A program made the position numbers and the translations under genes. A stretch of 37,537 nt of DNA. Origin: an uncultured Pelagibacteraceae bacterium (GTDB lineage Bacteria > Pseudomonadota > Alphaproteobacteria > Pelagibacterales > Pelagibacteraceae). Of this stretch, positions 16,169 through 24,111 are shown piece by piece. The stretch spans positions 1 through 37,537 of the forward strand of contig CACDEK010000004.1 of the NCBI GenBank assembly GCA_902551735.1, read 5' to 3'. The first letter of the stretch is position 1, and every line of letters starts with the position of its first letter. Under the pieces are notes generated by a model, which saw only the letters and a program-made list of their open reading frames with translations, made no database searches and was not told the origin of the DNA.

Positions 16169-17640
16169 CGACCAACTAGTTTCATTCCTTTTTTTACAAG
16201 TTTTAAATAAAGCCAATTAGGCATAATTTGTAAAATTTTCATAATAAACGTAAATTGTTTTGGAAAATGAATTTCAAAAGCATTCGATTGAGTTAAACCC
16301 TTAAACATTTGATTGGCAGCATACTCTGGTGATTTTATCATAGGCATAGGAAAATCATTTTGGTCTGTCATAGGAGTTTTTATAAATCCAGGGTGTACAA
16401 CAGAAACTCTTACGTCAAATCTTTTTAAGTCAAAATATAAACTTTCGGCGTAATTAGTTAATGCAGCTTTAGATGCACAGTAAGCACCACCTGCTGGGAG
16501 ACCCCTATATCCAGCCACTGATGAAACTATTGAAATATGTCCAGATGCACCACCAACCAGAGCAGGAGTAATGTAATATCCAATTGCAAGTATAAATACT
16601 AATAAACAACCTGCTCCTATACCGGGTATTGTTAATGGGAAATAAACTTTCCAAAAAGCTACAAAAGGCGTGCCTCCTAAAGATTTACCTGCTCTCATTA
16701 AGCTAGGAGATATTGTTTTCATAACGCTATACAAAGGTAATACCATAAAAGGCAAAAGAATTTGCGTCATAGCTATATAGGTACCAGTTTTATTATACAT
16801 CATCTCTGGCCTACTATCGTCACCAACCAATCCTATCCAAACAAAAAAGTCATTTACAATGCCTTGTTGTTGTAACAAAATCATCCAACTCGCTGTTCGC
16901 ACAAGTAAAGAAGTCCAAAAAGGTAAAAGAACACAAATCATTAATAAATTACTGTATTTCATTGGTAGTGTTGCTAACAAATGTGCAATTGGATAACCCA
17001 TTAAAAAACAAAGAATTGTCACAACAACAGCTACCTCTAGAGTTCTTAACCAAAGTATTCTATGTATTCTTCTATCCTCTTCTACTTGAACAACTTTTCC
17101 ATCCTCATCAAAATACATATCCATACCCTTTAGGTATTTTCCCGCAGTATACGGAGGAGCTGTTCTTTTTATTGCTTGCCAATATTTAACATCCCTAAAT
17201 CTTTTATGAACTGCCATAATTTGTTCTTTAACATTACCTTCCTCAAATTTTTTCATTTTTCTCCATAACTTTTTGAGAATTGTATTAAATCCATTTTTTT
17301 CTTTATTTAGCCTTTGACCTAGTTTTCCGTGTTCTTTTTTTTCAGCAAGGGCTTTGAAATCCGATAAAAAACTAGCAAAAACTTCTTCTGAAGGTAGTTC
17401 TTTTCCATCCCAAGTTTCCATTGCTTTAAATGTTTTGGGCAACATATTTGTAACCATTCTGTCATCGATACTTCTTGTAAACATTTCACCTATTGGAAAA
17501 ATATAAGTAATAATTATAAAAAGTAGTAATGGAGCAACTAAAAGAAAAGCTTTAATTTTATTTTTCTTTTCTGCTTTTTTTAGACTTACCTCTAGCGGGA
17601 TTCCGTCTGTAGTTAAAATTTTTTGTGTTTCACTGCTCAT
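16165..17640 (-). CDS. Chimeric ORF: PotB-type permease N-terminal part fused to SDR C-terminal half
   Basis: Residues 1-367 are a PotB-type ABC permease. There is a first helix (about 30-50), a large periplasmic insert (about 55-195), further helices, and the EAA loop LMRAGKSLGG...FPLTIPGI. At ALVGGASG (residues 361-367) the permease stops and a short-chain dehydrogenase begins: IVSSVAGYRGLPAGGAYCASKAAL, with catalytic Ser and Tyr387/Lys391, to the end at 491. The SDR lacks its TGxxxGxG Rossmann half, and the permease lacks its last helices, so neither part should work. The SDR end is tightly convergent with DUF3833, which suggests it is in its native place. The missing permease end matches 1-108. 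An inversion or assembly join is the best explanation; a genuine fusion protein is unlikely. Confidence 0.85.
   Translation of the reverse strand: MSSETQKILTTDGIPLEVSLKKAEKKNKIKAFLLVAPLLLFIIITYIFPIGEMFTRSIDDRMVTNMLPKTFKAMETWDGKELPSEEVFASFLSDFKALAEKKEHGKLGQRLNKEKNGFNTILKKLWRKMKKFEEGNVKEQIMAVHKRFRDVKYWQAIKRTAPPYTAGKYLKGMDMYFDEDGKVVQVEEDRRIHRILWLRTLEVAVVVTILCFLMGYPIAHLLATLPMKYSNLLMICVLLPFWTSLLVRTASWMILLQQQGIVNDFFVWIGLVGDDSRPEMMYNKTGTYIAMTQILLPFMVLPLYSVMKTISPSLMRAGKSLGGTPFVAFWKVYFPLTIPGIGAGCLLVFILAIGYYITPALVGGASGHISIVSSVAGYRGLPAGGAYCASKAALTNYAESLYFDLKRFDVRVSVVHPGFIKTPMTDQNDFPMPMIKSPEYAANQMFKGLTQSNAFEIHFPKQFTFIMKILQIMPNWLYLKLVKKGMKLVGR
16531..16554 (-). other. Chimera junction between permease and SDR sequence
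   Basis: The change from permease-like to SDR-like protein falls within GGASGHIS. Both families plausibly carry a similar stretch here (GGxSGxMIS in PotB-type permeases, GxGHIxxxSS in SDRs), so a short shared DNA word may mark the breakpoint. The exact base cannot be fixed without intact relatives. Confidence 0.65.
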
Positions 17641-17672
17641 AAATAAAAAGGGCGGTTATTAAATAACCGCCC
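17641..17672 (-). terminator. Hairpin terminator/attenuator between binding-protein and permease genes
   Basis: On the minus strand GGGCGGTTA pairs with TAACCGCCC (9 bp), followed by CTTTTTATTT. It lies between the binding-protein stop and the permease start, so it probably lets most transcripts end after the binding-protein gene. Confidence 0.8.
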
Positions 17673-17709
17673 TAAATATAATATATAATTTTAGTCTTTA
17701 AAACTTAAA

Positions 17710-18825
17710 TTATAGACCAGCTTTCATAGCTTCCCATTTTTCACCAAGCTCTGTGCCGTTATCAGCCCAAAAGAATGGGTCAACTAGGAAGTAATTTTTT
17801 GTGTTTGCTGGCGCTGTTGGCATATGTGGTACCATGTTTGTTTTACCATCTTTATACCAAGGCTCTCCTGCTTTCATAACTTCGATAGAAGATTTTCTCC
17901 AAGGAGCGTAAGCAATATACTTAGCGCTTCCAGCTAACATTTCTGTGTTAGTCATCATAGAAAGAGCTTTCATAGCGTTTTCTTGATCTGGACCACCTTT
18001 AACAAGTGCAAAATATTCATAGTCAAGACCTTGAGCGTCCCAAACTTGAACGATCGGTGCACCTTCTCCAACTGTAGCGTTAAAGAATCTTCCGTTCCAA
18101 CCAGTTGCCATAACAACTTCACCACTCATTAATAATTCTGGTGGTTGAGCACCTGCTGACCAAAACACACAACCTCCGTTAGGATCTGTGCAAAGTTTTT
18201 TGATCTTATCCATTGCTCTTTTAACACCTTTTTCAGTGTTTAAAGCTTCATAGATTTTTGCTCCGCCTTTTTTTGGTTTAATACCATCTGCTGCTAAAGC
18301 AATCTCCAGGTTTGTTAGAGCAGATTTATAGATAGCTCTTTTTCCAGGAAATTTTTTAGTGTTAAAAAAATCTTTTATAGTTTTTGGAGTACCTTTAACA
18401 TTGTCGCTGTTATAAGCATAGTTCCAAGAATATAAAATATTTCCTACAGCACATTTACTAGGCATTGAAGTGAAGAAGTCTTCACTTGCAGGTGTACCAT
18501 CTGGAGCTGCTGGAAAGTCTTTGTCAAAATCAAATTCAACAAATATACCTTCGTCACATCCATTAATTGTATCAAATGCAAATACGTCAATTATATCCCA
18601 TACAATTGCACCTGCTTCCTTTTGTGCTTTAATTTCCGATAATCCACCCGAGTAGTCTACCCAGTTAATTTCTATGCCTAATTTTGCAGCAGTAGGATCA
18701 CCGTACCCTAATTTTTGAGACTCTGTATAAGCTCCACCCCAAGATGCAATAGTAACTGCAAATGCAGATGAAGTTATAGAAAGAGCAAAAGATAGAGCAA
18801 GTAACAATTTACTTAATTTTTTCAT
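17710..18825 (-). CDS. Periplasmic substrate-binding protein, PotD/PotF type
   Basis: This extracellular solute-binding protein of the spermidine/putrescine family has 371 residues. A signal peptide is visible (residues 1-23, ending SSAFA), followed by VTIASWGGAYTESQK, the family's first strand. Later family features include WDIIDVFAFD, NILYSWNYAYN, FPGKRAIYKS and VVMATGWNGRFFNA. The ATG is preceded by a GGAGG Shine-Dalgarno 4 bases upstream. A good promoter lies in the 128-base gap upstream and a hairpin follows the gene, so it is set up for expression above the other transporter subunits. The ligand is not predictable: polyamines are the family default, but neighbouring ectoine-type hydrolases raise other amines. 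Confidence 0.9.
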   Translation of the reverse strand: MKKLSKLLLALSFALSITSSAFAVTIASWGGAYTESQKLGYGDPTAAKLGIEINWVDYSGGLSEIKAQKEAGAIVWDIIDVFAFDTINGCDEGIFVEFDFDKDFPAAPDGTPASEDFFTSMPSKCAVGNILYSWNYAYNSDNVKGTPKTIKDFFNTKKFPGKRAIYKSALTNLEIALAADGIKPKKGGAKIYEALNTEKGVKRAMDKIKKLCTDPNGGCVFWSAGAQPPELLMSGEVVMATGWNGRFFNATVGEGAPIVQVWDAQGLDYEYFALVKGGPDQENAMKALSMMTNTEMLAGSAKYIAYAPWRKSSIEVMKAGEPWYKDGKTNMVPHMPTAPANTKNYFLVDPFFWADNGTELGEKWEAMKAGL

Positions 18826-18860
18826 TTATCCTCCGTTTAAACGTTTTTTTTAAAAATTGA

Positions 18861-18889
18861 ATTACAACAAGTAAGAAAAATGGAGTCAA
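18861..18889 (-). promoter_or_regulatory. Sigma-70-type promoter for the binding-protein gene
   Basis: On the minus strand TTGACT (18889-18884) and TGTAAT (18866-18861) are separated by 17 bases, each one mismatch from consensus. The site lies about 35 bases before the start codon. The palindrome CGTTTAAACG follows, next to the GGAGG ribosome binding site. Confidence 0.6.
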
Positions 18890-18953
18890 CCTCTGATTTG
18901 GCCTAAAATCATTATAATTGTGCTAAAAATACTTAGAATTTTTCTAAACTATT

Positions 18954-20042
18954 TTACTTTGGGTCTAATGCTCTTGCGTCTTGGCTATTCCAACCAACGT
19001 TAATTTCATTCCCAAGTTTTATATCCATCCTCGCAGAACTATTAGGAACCTTAAGTATAAAGTCTTTATTGCCTAACAAATCTAATCTAACTCTTGTGTG
19101 ATCGCCATGGTAAATGACTTCTTCTATTTTACCTTTATGTTTATTATCCATTTTATTTTCAGGGTCTATAGTCGCTCTCTCAGGTCTTAAAGAAACAATA
19201 GTTCTTTCACCTTTTGATTTTACTCTAATCGGATTTGAAAATATTTCTACACCAGAATCTAATTTAACCTTGCACTTGTTTTCTGATATATCTGTGACCT
19301 CTCCTGAAAAGGTATTATTCTCTCCAATAAACTCAGCTACGAAAGAATTTACAGGTTCTTCATAAAGTTTGTCTGGACTTGAAAGTTGTTGAACCTTACC
19401 ATCATTAAATACTGCTATTCGATTTGACATTGTTAAAGCCTCACCTTGATCGTGAGTAACGTAAACTACAGTAACGCCAATACTTTCATGTATATGTTTT
19501 ATTTCATATTGCATACTTTCTCTTAAATTTTTATCTAAAGCTCCTAACGGTTCATCCATTAGTACTACTTGAGGATCAAATACTAAAGCTCTTGCTACAG
19601 CTACTCTTTGTTGTTGCCCACCAGATAATTGTCCTGGCATTCTTTTTTCAAAGCCTGAAAGTGAAACCATTGATAAAACTTTATCAACTTTTTTATCTAT
19701 TTCATCTTTTGCAATTTTTCTAACCTTTAAAGGAAATGCTAAATTTTCATAGACAGTCATATGAGGAAACAAAGCATAGTTTTGGAAAACCATTCCAATT
19801 CCTCTTTTATGAGGGGGAATATTTGAAATAGGATTTTGATCTAAAAAGATTTCTCCATTAGTTGGTGTTTCAAATCCTGCTAACATCATAAGGCATGTTG
19901 TTTTTCCAGAACCAGAAGGTCCCAACATTGTTATAAATTCACCCTCTGCAATATTTAAATTTAAATCTTTAACTACTAAAATTTTACCATCGTAGCTTTT
20001 ATCAACTTTATCAAATTTAACGAATTCCTGGTTCTTTGACAT
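18954..20042 (-). CDS. ABC transporter ATP-binding protein, PotA type
   Basis: This 362-residue cytosolic ATPase energises the Pot-type importer. Walker A is GPSGSGKTT (41-49), the signature is LSGGQQQR (139-146), Walker B is VLMDEPLGALD (160-170), and the switch histidine lies in VYVTHDQGEAL. A TOBE-type C-terminal domain (about 245-360) is typical of PotA/MalK relatives. It lies upstream of the binding-protein gene, separated by 128 bases with its own promoter. In the restored order the transporter reads ATPase, binding protein, PotB, PotC. Confidence 0.92.
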   Translation of the reverse strand: MSKNQEFVKFDKVDKSYDGKILVVKDLNLNIAEGEFITMLGPSGSGKTTCLMMLAGFETPTNGEIFLDQNPISNIPPHKRGIGMVFQNYALFPHMTVYENLAFPLKVRKIAKDEIDKKVDKVLSMVSLSGFEKRMPGQLSGGQQQRVAVARALVFDPQVVLMDEPLGALDKNLRESMQYEIKHIHESIGVTVVYVTHDQGEALTMSNRIAVFNDGKVQQLSSPDKLYEEPVNSFVAEFIGENNTFSGEVTDISENKCKVKLDSGVEIFSNPIRVKSKGERTIVSLRPERATIDPENKMDNKHKGKIEEVIYHGDHTRVRLDLLGNKDFILKVPNSSARMDIKLGNEINVGWNSQDARALDPK

Positions 20043-20082
20043 GAGAAGTTAAAACATTTGTGGAGTTTTTTTTCAAGCTATT

Positions 20083-21249
20083 TTATTTTATGTGCAAATC
20101 TCTAGAGTAATTGCAGAATAATTCGCTTCCACTATCGGTTACTCTTACAGACTCTGAAGCTTCAACTCCCCATTCACCAAATTGCATGACAGCAATCATA
20201 TGAAAACATACATTGGGCTGCAAAACTGTCATGTCACCTTTATAAATATTTAATGTGTGTTCACCCCAATCTGGTGGATACCCGATTCCAATAGAATAAC
20301 CTGTTCGAGATTCCTTTTTAATATTATACTTGTCTAACACTCCCCAAAACTTTTGAGCTACATCATTTGCTGTATTTCCAGGTTTTGTAGCAGATATACC
20401 TGCATCGAGAGCTTCATTTGTTGCTTTCATAGCATCAATTTTTTTTTGGTCTGGTTTTCCAAGAAGAACTGTTCTAGCCATTGGACAATGATATCTTTTG
20501 TTAACTCCTGATAGCTCAATTATAGTGGCTTCTCCTTTAACAAACTTTTCATCTGTTGCCGTTAAATGTGAGGCTGAAGTTCCTTTGCCTGTTGGTAATA
20601 ATGTTGCGATGCTTGCATATTCCCCACCAATTTCAGGTGTCCCTCTAAAAAGTGCTCTTTGTATTTCAGCAACTGCATCACATTGTCTAACTCCTGGATT
20701 AATATTTTCCATAGCTACCTTCATTCCTTCTTGAGATATTAAAGCTGCTCCTTTCATAAGGTTTATTTCTGCTTCAGATTTTACTAGTCTTGCCCAATTA
20801 ACAAGTCTTTCGGAGTCTTTAATTTTTGCATTAGGTAGTCCTTGTTTAAGTTTTTCATAACAATACGCAGTAAAATAATGACTATCCATTTCAACGCCAA
20901 TAGTTAACTTGTCCCAATTATTTTTCTTTATTAGTTCAATTAAAGGATCATATGGATGCATTGGCCATGTATGTATATATTTTTCTTCATAAACAATTAT
21001 ATTTTCTCTTTTTAAATAAGTTTTAATATATGCACCGCCAGCATCTTGGGCTCTTACAAAACACAAAGGTTCATCAGAATTTACATGAACTATTACACAT
21101 TGAGAGTAATAAAATGACCAAGCATCATATCCAGTTAAATAATTAATGTTATTTGTATCTTGAGAAATTAGTAGTTCAATACTCTTCTCTTGCATTGAAT
21201 TTTGAACTTTTTTTAATCTGTTTTTATATTCTTCTTTTGTAAATAACAT
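20083..21249 (-). CDS. doeA: M24/creatinase-fold hydrolase, ectoine hydrolase DoeA-like
   Basis: This 388-residue pita-bread-fold enzyme has an N-terminal creatinase domain (about 1-150) and a catalytic domain. The usual M24 metal ligands are absent: the first pair's region reads IIELSGVNKRYHCPMARTV, with Glu and Pro where aminopeptidases have Asp. It therefore looks like the non-metallo creatinase/ectoine hydrolase group. DoeA-like features are NYLTGYDAWSFY, HPYDPLIELI, SASHLTATDE and GYSIGIGYPPDWGEHTLNIYKGD. DoeA opens ectoine to N-acetyl-diaminobutyrate. An EutA-like gene lies 2 bases upstream, supporting ectoine-type catabolism. No DoeB deacetylase is in the window, so the substrate remains an inference. 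Confidence 0.7.
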   Translation of the reverse strand: MLFTKEEYKNRLKKVQNSMQEKSIELLISQDTNNINYLTGYDAWSFYYSQCVIVHVNSDEPLCFVRAQDAGGAYIKTYLKRENIIVYEEKYIHTWPMHPYDPLIELIKKNNWDKLTIGVEMDSHYFTAYCYEKLKQGLPNAKIKDSERLVNWARLVKSEAEINLMKGAALISQEGMKVAMENINPGVRQCDAVAEIQRALFRGTPEIGGEYASIATLLPTGKGTSASHLTATDEKFVKGEATIIELSGVNKRYHCPMARTVLLGKPDQKKIDAMKATNEALDAGISATKPGNTANDVAQKFWGVLDKYNIKKESRTGYSIGIGYPPDWGEHTLNIYKGDMTVLQPNVCFHMIAVMQFGEWGVEASESVRVTDSGSELFCNYSRDLHIK

Positions 21250-21251
21250 TT

Positions 21252-21998
21252 TTAATTTGCTGAAAAAAGTTTTCCAAAACCATTTATTGAATCATTAATA
21301 CCAATCTTTTTTAAAGTATCCCATATTAAAGCTTGATTGCTAGACAAAACTATTTTATTCAGTTTTTTTTCAAGCTTATCGATTATTGATAAAGCAGGCA
21401 AAGCTGTACATGAAATAAATAAGGCATCAGCTCCATTCAAATCCATTTTTAATAATACTTCGTACAAATAATCAGGATCAACCTTTCCAATATCTATATC
21501 TGATTCAATGTCAAAATAAGAGTTTGCGGTAATTTGAAATTTTTCTTTTTTAAAAAAATTTATTACCTCATCATTTAATTTTTTTGGATAAGGAGTAAAA
21601 ATTGCAATTTTTGTTAAATTTAATTTTTTAAGTGCTATAATAGAAGATGTACTTGGAGTTGTTACTTCTGCTTCTGGTTTTGCTTTTTTAATTTTGCTTT
21701 TTATAGAATCGTATCCTGCTGCAATTGTTCCTGAGGTACAGCCATAAACTACGCAATCGATTTTCTCTCCTGGAAGTATGTCTTGCGTTACATCGGTTAC
21801 GTTTTCAGACATTTTGATTAAATTTTCACGTGTTAGAGGATTAAAGCACTCAATTCTATTTACAAAAAAATCAATTCTTTTGTCTTTGATTACATTAATA
21901 AAATCTTTTTCGATCATATAGTCACTTGCAAGTGCAATTAAACCTATTTTTGGATTTTGATTATTGTTGAATTTTGGATCTATTTTTGTTGAATACAT
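21252..21998 (-). CDS. eutA: Asp/Glu racemase-superfamily protein, EutA/maleate isomerase-like
   Basis: This 248-residue protein carries the two cysteine motifs of the maleate isomerase/arylmalonate decarboxylase branch, VVYGCTSGT and ALFISCTALPAL. Its opening, KIGLIALASDYMIEKDF, and late SSNQALIWDTLKKIG resemble EutA of ectoine-utilisation operons. EutA's reaction is not well defined. The gene is 2 bases upstream of the DoeA-like gene in the same direction, matching the eut context, while eutB, eutC and eutE are absent here. It is divergent from the dehydrogenase at 22058, with 59 bases between starts. Confidence 0.68.
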   Translation of the reverse strand: MYSTKIDPKFNNNQNPKIGLIALASDYMIEKDFINVIKDKRIDFFVNRIECFNPLTRENLIKMSENVTDVTQDILPGEKIDCVVYGCTSGTIAAGYDSIKSKIKKAKPEAEVTTPSTSSIIALKKLNLTKIAIFTPYPKKLNDEVINFFKKEKFQITANSYFDIESDIDIGKVDPDYLYEVLLKMDLNGADALFISCTALPALSIIDKLEKKLNKIVLSSNQALIWDTLKKIGINDSINGFGKLFSAN

Positions 21999-22057
21999 TT
22001 TTCAAAAAGAAATATATCATACGCTTTTGAATATTCATTAAAATTAAAGAGGTTAAT

Positions 22058-22999
22058 ATGAAAATAGGTTTTATAGGACTTGGAAACGTAGGTGGAAAGC
22101 TTGCGGGTAGTTTAATAAGGAATAAATTTAATTTAACTATTAAAGATTTAGATAAAAAAATCGAAAAAGGTTTTGTTGATAAAGGAGCAAATATTGCAAA
22201 TAATGCTAAAGAATTAGCTGAGAATGTTGATTTGATAATCACTTGCTTACCTTCACCTCAAATTTGTGCTGAAGTTATGGAGGCAGCAGATGGTGTAATA
22301 AATGGTCTTTCTAAAAATAAAATTTGGCTAGAAATGAGCACAACTGATGAATCTGAAGTAAAAAGATTAGGAAAATTAGTTTCTGCAAAAGGAGCAATTC
22401 CTCTTGATGGTCCTGTAAGCGGAGGATGTCACAGAGCTGCAACTGGAAATATTGCTGTGTTTGTTGGTGGTGAGAGAAAAGCTTTTGAAAAAATATTACC
22501 TGTCTTAACTGTTATGGGTAGAAAAGTTTTACATACAGGTGATCTTGGTACTGCTTCAATTTTAAAATTAATTACTAATTATCTAGCTTCAACACATTTA
22601 GCTGCATTAGGAGAAGCCTGGACTGTTGCTAAAAAATCTAATTTAGATTTAGTTAAAACTTATAAAGGTATTGCAGTTTCATCTGGAAATTCATTTGTTC
22701 ACGAAACAGAAAGCCAAGTAATTTTAAATGGTTCTTATAATATTAATTTTACAATGGATTTAGTTGTAAAAGACATAACTTTATTTGATAATCTGGCCAA
22801 CAAATTAAATGTACATCCTGAAATTTCCCCACTAATAGTAAAAATATTTAAAGATGGTCAGAAAAAGTATGGCTCTAGAGCTTGGTCCTCTATGATAGTT
22901 AAAAGAATGGAAGATCAAAATAATATAGATTTTAGAGAAAAGGGTTTTCCTTCAGAATTAGTCGATAATGAGCCTGAAGAAAAAGGTAGTGAGATATAA
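22058..22999 (+). CDS. 3-hydroxyisobutyrate dehydrogenase family (beta-hydroxyacid) oxidoreductase
   Basis: This 313-residue NAD(P)-dependent dehydrogenase carries the dinucleotide motif GFIGLGNVGGKLAGSL at the N-terminus, the substrate-binding GPVSGGCHRAATG, and the catalytic lysine in KLITNYL. The family oxidises 3-hydroxyacids such as 3-hydroxyisobutyrate, tartronate semialdehyde products or 4-hydroxybutyrate-like acids. It stands first in a plus-strand series with BHMT and DMGDH (56-base gap), so it may handle a related C3-C4 hydroxyacid. The specific substrate is unknown. Confidence 0.85.
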   Translation: MKIGFIGLGNVGGKLAGSLIRNKFNLTIKDLDKKIEKGFVDKGANIANNAKELAENVDLIITCLPSPQICAEVMEAADGVINGLSKNKIWLEMSTTDESEVKRLGKLVSAKGAIPLDGPVSGGCHRAATGNIAVFVGGERKAFEKILPVLTVMGRKVLHTGDLGTASILKLITNYLASTHLAALGEAWTVAKKSNLDLVKTYKGIAVSSGNSFVHETESQVILNGSYNINFTMDLVVKDITLFDNLANKLNVHPEISPLIVKIFKDGQKKYGSRAWSSMIVKRMEDQNNIDFREKGFPSELVDNEPEEKGSEI

Positions 23000-23055
23000 A
23001 ATTTATATTTCTTTTTACTTAAAATGAGATTAGGCTTTTAAAAAAAGAGAAATTT

Positions 23056-24102
23056 ATGAGTAAGAATTTAATAGAAAGACTTAACAACGGACCTGTTCTT
23101 TGCGCTGAAGGATATTTATTTGCTATGGAAAGAAGAGGATATCTGCAAGCTGGAGCATTTGTTCCTGAAGTAGTATTAGAACATCCAGAGGTAGTTTCAC
23201 AATTACATAGAGAATTTATAAGATCTGGAAGTGAAGTTGTTCAAGCATTCACTTATTATGGACATAGAGAAAAACTTAGAATAATTGGTAAAGAAAAACT
23301 TCTTGAGTCTCTACAAAAAAATGCATTAAAAATTGCAAATGATGCAAGAAATGAATTTAAAGATCTTGATCTAATGGTTGCAGGAAATGTTGCTAATACA
23401 AATGTTTATGATCCAAACGAAAAAAAAAGTAATATAGAATGTCAAAAAATGTTTGAAGAGCAAGTAGCTTGGGCTAAAGAAGCTGGTGTTGATTTTATAA
23501 TTGCAGAAACAATTACTTGGGTTGAAGAATTAAAAATTGCACTTAAAGTTATAAAAGATGCAGGACTCATTGCTGTTTGTAACTATGCTTTTAGAAGAGA
23601 TGGTAAAACAAGAGACGGGTACTCACCTGGAGATGCCTGTAAAGTTTTAGAAGACAATGGAGCTGATGTAGTTGGTTTAAATTGTTTTAGAGGACCTAAA
23701 ATGACAATGAAGCTTTTGCCAGAAATAAGAAAAGCAGTTTCTTGCCATGTTGCTGCACTTCCTGTCCCTTATAGAACTACAGAAAAAGATCCTGGTTTTT
23801 TAAATCAAAAAGACGATGGTTGCGATTGTATACCTGGAGGAAATGCTTTTCCTGTAGCGCTAGATAATTTGTATTGCAATAGATATGAAATGGCTGAATT
23901 TGCAAAAGAATGTGCTGAAAAAAAAATAAATTTTATAGGAATTTGCTGTGGTGCAGAACCTCATCATGTTCGAGAAATGGCGGTAGCTTTAGGAAGAAAG
24001 CCTATTTCATATAAATATTATCCTGACATGACCAAGCATTATGCTCACGGAAATGACCCAACTTTGAAAAAACATAATACAGACGCAGCAAAAACATTAT
24101 AA
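23056..24102 (+). CDS. bhmT: Betaine-homocysteine S-methyltransferase
   Basis: This 348-residue zinc methyltransferase moves a methyl group from glycine betaine to homocysteine, giving methionine and dimethylglycine. Zinc ligands are visible: Cys210 in GLNCFRGP and Cys297/Cys298 in GICCGAEPHH. The N-terminal LCAEGYLFAMERRGYLQAGAFVPEVVLEHPE fits the BHMT branch rather than MetH. DMGDH starts 9 bases downstream, so product and next enzyme are encoded together, and a betaine-type binding protein and permease follow. The context makes betaine demethylation the likely job. Confidence 0.9.
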   Translation: MSKNLIERLNNGPVLCAEGYLFAMERRGYLQAGAFVPEVVLEHPEVVSQLHREFIRSGSEVVQAFTYYGHREKLRIIGKEKLLESLQKNALKIANDARNEFKDLDLMVAGNVANTNVYDPNEKKSNIECQKMFEEQVAWAKEAGVDFIIAETITWVEELKIALKVIKDAGLIAVCNYAFRRDGKTRDGYSPGDACKVLEDNGADVVGLNCFRGPKMTMKLLPEIRKAVSCHVAALPVPYRTTEKDPGFLNQKDDGCDCIPGGNAFPVALDNLYCNRYEMAEFAKECAEKKINFIGICCGAEPHHVREMAVALGRKPISYKYYPDMTKHYAHGNDPTLKKHNTDAAKTL

Positions 24103-24111
24103 GGAAAACTA

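Noticed and set aside
16165-17640. A novel natural transporter-dehydrogenase fusion protein
   Set aside because: Both halves lack essential parts, and the complementary permease end is at the window start, so rearrangement or misassembly is more economical.
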